A stretch of 64,000 nt of DNA from Amycolatopsis mongoliensis (GTDB taxonomy: Bacteria > Actinomycetota > Actinomycetes > Mycobacteriales > Pseudonocardiaceae), in contig NZ_CP127295.1 in NCBI RefSeq assembly GCF_030285665.1, forward strand, positions 4,402,001-4,466,000. The letters are read 5' to 3'. The position numbers were made by a program, and so were the translations under genes. The notes under the pieces were generated by a model. It was given only the letters and a program-made list of their open reading frames with translations. It had not been told where the DNA came from and did not search any database. Positions 59,439-64,000 of the stretch are shown here, piece by piece. Position 1 is the first letter of the stretch. Each line of letters starts with the position of its first letter.

Positions 59439-62099
59439 TCAGGTCAAACTCGAACAGGGTCTCGCGTCCGGATCCTTCGCCCCTTGGGGCACCCACCGCA
59501 CGTTCGCGAACGAAGCCTGGAACGGGCCGTCGGTGTACACCAGGAACGGGGTGTTGATGTGCTCGAAGTCCAGCCCGTTGTTGAAGCAGGACAACGGGAT
59601 CTTCACCGTCGTCTTCGCGCCGCCCGCGAGGTCCGTGAACAGCTTCGTCGCGTTCACCTCGGAGAAGCACGGGTAGACGCAGTGCATGCTGATCACCGTC
59701 CGGTTGGCCGGTGCCTGCTGCACGGTCGTGTCGAACTCCAGCGCCCCGTCGGCGTTCAGGTAGCTGCGCAGGTCGTTCGTGCCCGCCGGGTTCTGCAGGT
59801 ACAGCTGGGCCGGGCCGGTGCCCGTCCAGGTCGTCTTCAGGCCGTCGCCCTGCACGTTGACGTCCGTCGGGACGACGGTGATCTCGGGGTGCGCCGCCGT
59901 GCCGTCCGGGCCGATCTCCGTGCCGCCCCAGTTCGAAGCCGAGCCGATGAAGCTCTTGTACGGCGCGACGTCCGTGCGGTCGAAGATCGACAGGTCCTCG
60001 GTCGCCGTCCCGCCGCCACCGGTGGACCCGCAGGTCGCGGGGCCGGGGGTCTCGTCCAGCTGCCCGATGGTGGTGCGCTGGCCCGACTTCAGGCCGTAGC
60101 CCAGCTTGAACAGCGGGTCGTAGTCCGGCGACCACGGGTTGAGCGGCGACTGGCACGCGCTCTTCGGCCACGAGTACGACAGCGTGCCCTGGTAGCCCGT
60201 GCCGTCCTTGCCCTTGACCAGCATGTCGGCGACGCCGCCGCCCTCGGTGCCGGGCAGCCAGGCCGCCACGAACGCGTCGGACCGGTTGATCTCCTTGTTC
60301 ATGTACAGCGGGCGGCCGCCGACGTAGACGGTGACGACCGGGGTGCCCTTGCCGCTGACCTTGTCCAGCACGGCCAGGTCCTCGGGGTAGAGCTTCGACG
60401 CCTCGAGGGTCTTGCGGGTCAGGTCGCCGACGCCCTCGGCGTACGGCGTCTCACCGATGACCGCGATGACGGCGTCGTAGCCCGTGGGGTCGACGTCGCC
60501 CTTCTCGTCGAAGGTGACGTTCGCGTCGCCCAGGTCCTGCTTGATGCCGGCCAGGATCGAGGTGGCGTTCGGGAAGTCGGCGTTGGTGTTGCCGGTGCCC
60601 TGCCAGCTCAGCGTCCAGCCGCCGGTCTGGTTCTGGATGTTGTCGGCGCTCTTGCCGACCACCAGCACCTTGGACTTCGGCTTGAGCGGCAGCACGTTGC
60701 CGTTGTTCTTCAGCAGCGTCTGCGACTCGCGGGCGGCGTCGCGGGCCAGCCAGTTGTCCTTCAGCGCCTCGTCGGAGTTCGCGTAGGACCGGTCGGACGG
60801 CTTCTGCGACTCGAACAGCCCGTCACGCAGCTTGACGCGCAGGATGCGCGTGACCGCGTCGTCGATGCGCGCCATCGGGATCTGGCCGCTCTGCACCTGG
60901 GCGATCGTGTTGGTGATGAACGCCTTCCAGTCGGCGGGCACCATCACGATGTCGATGCCGGCGTTGATCGCCTGCGGGCACGAGGAGTTGGTGCAGCCGG
61001 TGACCTGGCCGATGCCGTTCCAGTCGGACACGACGAGGCCGTCGAAGCCCATCTTGCCCTTGAGGATCTGGTTGAGCGCCTTGTCGCTGCCGTGCAGCTT
61101 GCCCTCGTTGATGCCGAGGTCGGTGTTCGTCCAGCTGTTGAACGACACCATCACGGTCTGGGTGCCGGCGGCGAGCGCGCCGTAGTAGCCCTGGCCGTGG
61201 ATGTTGATCATGTCGGCCTCGGACGAGGGGTTGACGCCCTGGTCCTGGCCCTTGATCGTGCCGCCGTCACCGATGAAGTGCTTGGCGGTGGCGATGACGC
61301 CGTTGTAGCCGATGCGCTTGGTGGCGCCGTCCTGGAGGCCGTTGATGGCCTCGAAGCCGTAGGAACGCGTGATGCGCGGGTCCTCGGAGAAGCCTTCGTA
61401 GGTGCGGCCCCAGCGGTCGTCCTGGACGACGGCGAGGGTGGGCGAGAAGGCCCAGTCCTGGCCGGTGGCGCGGATCTGCCGGGCGGTGGCGCCGGCGACG
61501 TCACGGACCAGGCACGGGTCGTGCGCCGCGCCGAGGCCGATGTTGTGCGGGAAGACGGTGGCGCCGTAGACGTTGTTGTTGCCGTGCACGGCGTCGATGC
61601 CCCAGATGACGGGGATCTTGGTGCGGCTGGTCTTGGAGGCGTTCCAGTAGGCGTCGGCGAGGTTCAGCCAGTCCTGCTGGGTGGCGTGCTTGTTGCCGCC
61701 GGGCCACGCGCCGCCGCCGTTGAGGACGGAGCCGATGGCGTACTGCTTGACCTCGTCGGGGGTGATCGAGGTGATCTCGGGCTGCGTCATCTGCCCGACC
61801 TTCTCCTCGAGGGTCATGCCCTTGAGGATCTGGGCGATGCGCGCCTCGTCGTCGGCCTTGCCCTTGAACCGGCTGTCGACCTTGGGCCAGTCCGCGAGCG
61901 TGGGCAGGCTGCTCTCGATCTTGGCGCAGCCGTTCTTGTCCTTGGCAGGCTGGCTGATGACGGGCTGAGCCGGTGCGTCTGCTGAGGCCGGCGTCGCTTG
62001 GGCGACCCCACCCAGCAGGCTCAGGCTCATCAAGGTGACGAGCGAACTTCGGCGCGCACGGGACCACGCGCGTGATCTTCTGGCCATGGTCTGGTCCAT
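59439..62099 (-). CDS. Secreted GH3 beta-glucosidase
   Basis: An 886-aa exported glycoside hydrolase family 3 enzyme. The signal peptide (SSLVTLMSLSLLGGVAQATPASA) is followed by the GH3 N-domain (about 60-400: MTQPEITSITPDEVKQY, PVIWGIDAVHGNNNV, ATAKHFIGDGGT, and the nucleophile Asp in GLVVSDWNG), the GH3 C-domain (about 430-660: AARESQTLLKNNGNVLPL, VIGETPYAEGVGD) and a C-terminal galactose-binding-like domain of about 170 residues, as in ExoP-type exo-glucanases. It probably releases glucose from beta-glucans. ATG 62099 and ATG 62087 are both possible starts; neither has a strong ribosome binding site. No CebR box is visible upstream. Confidence 0.9.
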   Translation of the reverse strand: MDQTMARRSRAWSRARRSSLVTLMSLSLLGGVAQATPASADAPAQPVISQPAKDKNGCAKIESSLPTLADWPKVDSRFKGKADDEARIAQILKGMTLEEKVGQMTQPEITSITPDEVKQYAIGSVLNGGGAWPGGNKHATQQDWLNLADAYWNASKTSRTKIPVIWGIDAVHGNNNVYGATVFPHNIGLGAAHDPCLVRDVAGATARQIRATGQDWAFSPTLAVVQDDRWGRTYEGFSEDPRITRSYGFEAINGLQDGATKRIGYNGVIATAKHFIGDGGTIKGQDQGVNPSSEADMINIHGQGYYGALAAGTQTVMVSFNSWTNTDLGINEGKLHGSDKALNQILKGKMGFDGLVVSDWNGIGQVTGCTNSSCPQAINAGIDIVMVPADWKAFITNTIAQVQSGQIPMARIDDAVTRILRVKLRDGLFESQKPSDRSYANSDEALKDNWLARDAARESQTLLKNNGNVLPLKPKSKVLVVGKSADNIQNQTGGWTLSWQGTGNTNADFPNATSILAGIKQDLGDANVTFDEKGDVDPTGYDAVIAVIGETPYAEGVGDLTRKTLEASKLYPEDLAVLDKVSGKGTPVVTVYVGGRPLYMNKEINRSDAFVAAWLPGTEGGGVADMLVKGKDGTGYQGTLSYSWPKSACQSPLNPWSPDYDPLFKLGYGLKSGQRTTIGQLDETPGPATCGSTGGGGTATEDLSIFDRTDVAPYKSFIGSASNWGGTEIGPDGTAAHPEITVVPTDVNVQGDGLKTTWTGTGPAQLYLQNPAGTNDLRSYLNADGALEFDTTVQQAPANRTVISMHCVYPCFSEVNATKLFTDLAGGAKTTVKIPLSCFNNGLDFEHINTPFLVYTDGPFQASFANVRWVPQGAKDPDARPCSSLT

Positions 62100-62280
62100 T
62101 CTGCGGTGAACGGCGGCGGACCGGCCGATCCTCACCGGGCGAAGGGGACGGCGTCAATAGTTTCGGTCGGTTGGGGCGCAAGTTAATTCTCGACATAAAA
62201 TAAGAGTCGCCCGGCGAGCGGCACCGGTAGCGCGTGGCGTCCTTGCGGTCAAGGGTGCTGCCGGGCAAAGGTGGTGCCCC

Positions 62281-62434
62281 ATGGACATCCGCCGGGTGGC
62301 CGCACTCGAACCGCTCCTGGCGGCCGGGCACCTCTTCGACGACCTCGGCGACCTACCGCGGAGCCGGCGGGCTCGCCGAGGAAGGGCAGACGGTCCTGGC
62401 GTGGACCTTCGACCAGACCGAGCCGACCCCCTGA
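62281..62434 (+). pseudogene. GNAT acetyltransferase remnant
   Basis: ATG 62281, behind AAAGGTGG, reads MDIRRVAALEPLLAAGHLFDD, the usual N-terminus of a GNAT family related to aminoglycoside acetyltransferases. Near 62345 another frame takes over with TYRGAGGLAEEGQTVLAWTF, the typical C-terminus of the same family. About 100 central residues with the acetyl-CoA site are missing, so the gene is dead by internal deletion. Confidence 0.6.
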
Positions 62435-62436
62435 TC

Positions 62437-62703
62437 ACGTGTCGACCCTCCAGTCACGCGTGTCGACCCCCTGATCACGCGAGTCGTCCCCCTGATCACG
62501 CGAGTCGACCCCTGATCACGCGAGCCGACCCTTGGGGTACACGAGCCGACTCCGCGAGTCGTGATCGGAGCCGGAACTCGCGTGACCGCGCACGGAACTC
62601 GCGTGATCAGACGCGCATCTCGCGTGATTGGAGAGTCGACTCGCGTGATTGGAGAGTCGACTCGCGTGATTGGAGAGTCGACTCGCGTGATTGGAGAGTC
62701 GAC
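62437..62703. repeat. Array of 21-bp repeats in inverted halves
   Basis: The left half (about 62437-62550) holds six diverged units of the form GTCGACCCCCTGATCACGCGA. The right half holds units in the opposite orientation, ending in four perfect 21-bp copies of CTCGCGTGATTGGAGAGTCGA at 62619-62702. The array lies between the GNAT remnant and the stop of the Lrp gene. There are no unique spacers, so it is not a CRISPR. Period 21 bp is two helical turns. Confidence 0.75.
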
Positions 62704-62709
62704 ACGGGG

Positions 62710-63243
62710 TCAGTGCAGGACCGAGCCTGGTAGCTCCTCGAAGATCAGCCACGTGCGCGTCGACCGGACCCCCTCCAGGGCTTGCAGGCGCTCCAGGACC
62801 ACGTCCCGCAGTGTCGTGTTGTCCGGTGTCCGGACCAGCAGCAGGATGTCGAAGTCGCCGCCCACCAGGGCCACGTGGTCGACGTACGGGATCTCGTGCA
62901 GGTCCGTCGCCATCGTGCGCCACGACGTCTGCTCCACCGTCACCATGATGTACGCCGACGTGCCCAGGCCCGCCCGCCGCGGGTCGACGCGCGCGCCGAA
63001 GCCCGTGATCACGCCCTCCGCCATCAGGCGCTCCAACCGCGCGTACGCGTTCGTGCGCGAGATGTGCAGCCTCTCGGCCAGTGCCCGGACCGCCAGCCGG
63101 CCGTCCGAAGTCAGCTCCGCCAGCATCGCCCGGTCGACCTCGTCGAGGGCCGGGACCGTTCGTCCCGTGAGCCCGTCGAGAGTCACGGAGTCGGAGGACG
63201 TTTGGTCCGCAGGTGACGCCGAAGAAGACCGTTTGTCGCTCAT
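62710..63243 (-). CDS. Lrp/AsnC family regulator (BkdR-like candidate)
   Basis: A 177-aa Lrp/AsnC protein. After a 30-residue polar tail comes the HTH (LDEVDRAMLAELTSDGRLAVRALAERLHISRTNAY region, about 33-80) and the ligand-binding RAM domain (TSAYIMVTVEQ, VDHVALVGGDFDILLLVRTPD). ATG 63243 is preceded by GGAAAA. It is divergent from an E1 alpha gene of a 2-oxoacid dehydrogenase. Lrp-type BkdR proteins control branched-chain keto-acid dehydrogenase operons in this arrangement, so that role is likely. Confidence 0.85.
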   Translation of the reverse strand: MSDKRSSSASPADQTSSDSVTLDGLTGRTVPALDEVDRAMLAELTSDGRLAVRALAERLHISRTNAYARLERLMAEGVITGFGARVDPRRAGLGTSAYIMVTVEQTSWRTMATDLHEIPYVDHVALVGGDFDILLLVRTPDNTTLRDVVLERLQALEGVRSTRTWLIFEELPGSVLH

Positions 63244-63320
63244 TTTTCCGAGACCTTGAACAGACAGCCAGCAAGAACCACCATTCGAGCATCATATGTC
63301 TGCGAGAGGTGGTGTGCGCC

Positions 63321-64000
63321 ATGGCCGTGGAGACCCTGCTGCCGTCCGCGTCGCCGGTGCGGTTCGTCGCCGAGGACGGGACGCGCGCCGACCGGCACGG
63401 CGGGTACGCCGAGCCCACGGAAACCCGGCTCAAGGAGACCTACCGGCTGATGGTCCTGGGCCGCCGGTTCGACGTCCAGGCGACCGCCCTCACCAAGCAG
63501 GGCCGCCTCGCCGTCTACCCCTCCAGCGCCGGCCAGGAGGCCTGCCAGGTCGCGGCCGCGCTCGCGCTCCAGGACAACGACTGGCTCTTCCCCACCTACC
63601 GCGACTCGGTCGCCCTCGTCGCGCGCGGCCTGAAGCCCGGCGAAGTCCTGACGCTGCTTCGCGGCGACGCGCACTGCGGCTACAACCCCACCGAGACGCG
63701 CGTAGCGCCCCAGTGCACTCCGCTCGCGACGCAGACCCTGCACGCCGCCGGTCTCGCGCACGCCATGCAGCGACGCGGCGAAGATGCCGTCGCGCTCGCC
63801 CTCATCGGGGACGGCGCCACCAGCGAAGGCGACTTCCACGAGGCGCTCAACTTCGCCGCCGTCTTCAAGGCGCCCGTGGTGTTCTTCGTGCAGAACAACC
63901 GCTACGCCATCTCGGTGCCGTTCGAAAAGCAGAGCGCCGCGCCCGCGTTGGCGTACAAGGGAATCGGCTACGGCATGCGTTCGGAGCAGGTCGACGGCAA
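63321..64000 (+). CDS. 2-oxoacid dehydrogenase E1 alpha subunit, partial
   Basis: The first 226 codons of a thiamine diphosphate-dependent E1 alpha subunit; the gene runs past the window. ATG 63321 follows GAGAGGTGG. Visible motifs are YRLMVLGRRFDVQATALTKQ, YPSSAGQEACQVAAALAL, FPTYRDSVALVARG and the TPP-binding stretch starting GDGATSEGDFHEALNF and ending VQNNRYAIS. It decarboxylates a 2-oxoacid for transfer to E2. The divergent Lrp-type gene favours the branched-chain (bkdA) over the pyruvate (pdhA) enzyme, but the sequence seen does not settle this. Confidence 0.9.
   Translation, partial: MAVETLLPSASPVRFVAEDGTRADRHGGYAEPTETRLKETYRLMVLGRRFDVQATALTKQGRLAVYPSSAGQEACQVAAALALQDNDWLFPTYRDSVALVARGLKPGEVLTLLRGDAHCGYNPTETRVAPQCTPLATQTLHAAGLAHAMQRRGEDAVALALIGDGATSEGDFHEALNFAAVFKAPVVFFVQNNRYAISVPFEKQSAAPALAYKGIGYGMRSEQVDG

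Noticed and set aside
62437..62703. CRISPR array
   Set aside because: The 21-bp units are directly adjacent with no unique spacers, and there are no cas genes.

Overview
The window is high-GC actinomycete chromosome, most likely from the Pseudonocardiaceae (Amycolatopsis-like). This rests on the strong G/C bias at third codon positions, an Mce operon with Mce-associated membrane proteins, many GTG starts and 4-nt start/stop overlaps, PucR, IclR, LacI and Lrp regulators, and abundant secreted hydrolases. I see no phage, transposase, CRISPR array, tRNA or rRNA. The genus is an inference, not a database result.

Layout. 1-2.6 kb: the 3' end of an mce operon (a partial MceE-like gene, an MceF-like gene, two Mce-associated membrane proteins). 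2.7-7.6 kb: a one-module type I polyketide synthase, ACP-KS-AT-DH-KR-ACP, probably translated through a 33-aa upstream ORF. Its KS, DH and KR domains have all lost catalytic residues while the frame and both carrier serines are intact. 7.6-14.3 kb: four related PucR-type regulators around an alpha/beta hydrolase. 14.7-20.3 kb: a GtrA-like protein, a small membrane protein, a lipoprotein-lipase pair and two tandem secreted DUF6801-like proteins. 20.3-22.3 kb: a YCII protein with an ECF42-type sigma factor, probably using a CTG start, and a small membrane protein. 22.4-26.5 kb: a signalling block (receiver-PP2C phosphatase, CHASE3-type histidine kinase, single-domain receiver, STAS protein, RsbW-like kinase). 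26.5-27.4 kb: a 17-aa leader peptide with possible alternative hairpins in front of a hydrolase.

27.5-32.5 kb: phospholipase C-like phosphoesterase, efeB and efeO (no efeU), and a fused ArsR-SRPBCC regulator whose promoter carries two near-identical operators. 32.5-37.3 kb: two secreted or membrane proteins, a non-RD Ser/Thr kinase, a small hypothetical protein and a P-loop kinase. 37.5-41.3 kb: a GH18 chitinase with DasR-like dre sites, an IclR regulator and pobA. 41.4-53.2 kb: a probable glycan-use locus with an FAD oxidoreductase, a LacI regulator, a sugar ABC importer without its own ATPase, a two-component system and a GH92 mannosidase. Matching operators in front of the oxidoreductase and the importer tie them to the LacI gene.

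53.3-62.4 kb: a coupled lipase/acyl-CoA ligase pair, then a stretch with four decayed genes (PucR, IclR, a sugar ABC ATPase, GNAT), two lipoproteins and a GH3 beta-glucosidase. 62.4-64 kb: an array of 21-bp repeats, an Lrp/AsnC regulator and the start of a divergent 2-oxoacid dehydrogenase E1 alpha gene. Five long, nearly perfect hairpins in two sequence groups sit at gene 3' ends and probably act as I-shaped terminators spread as dispersed repeats.
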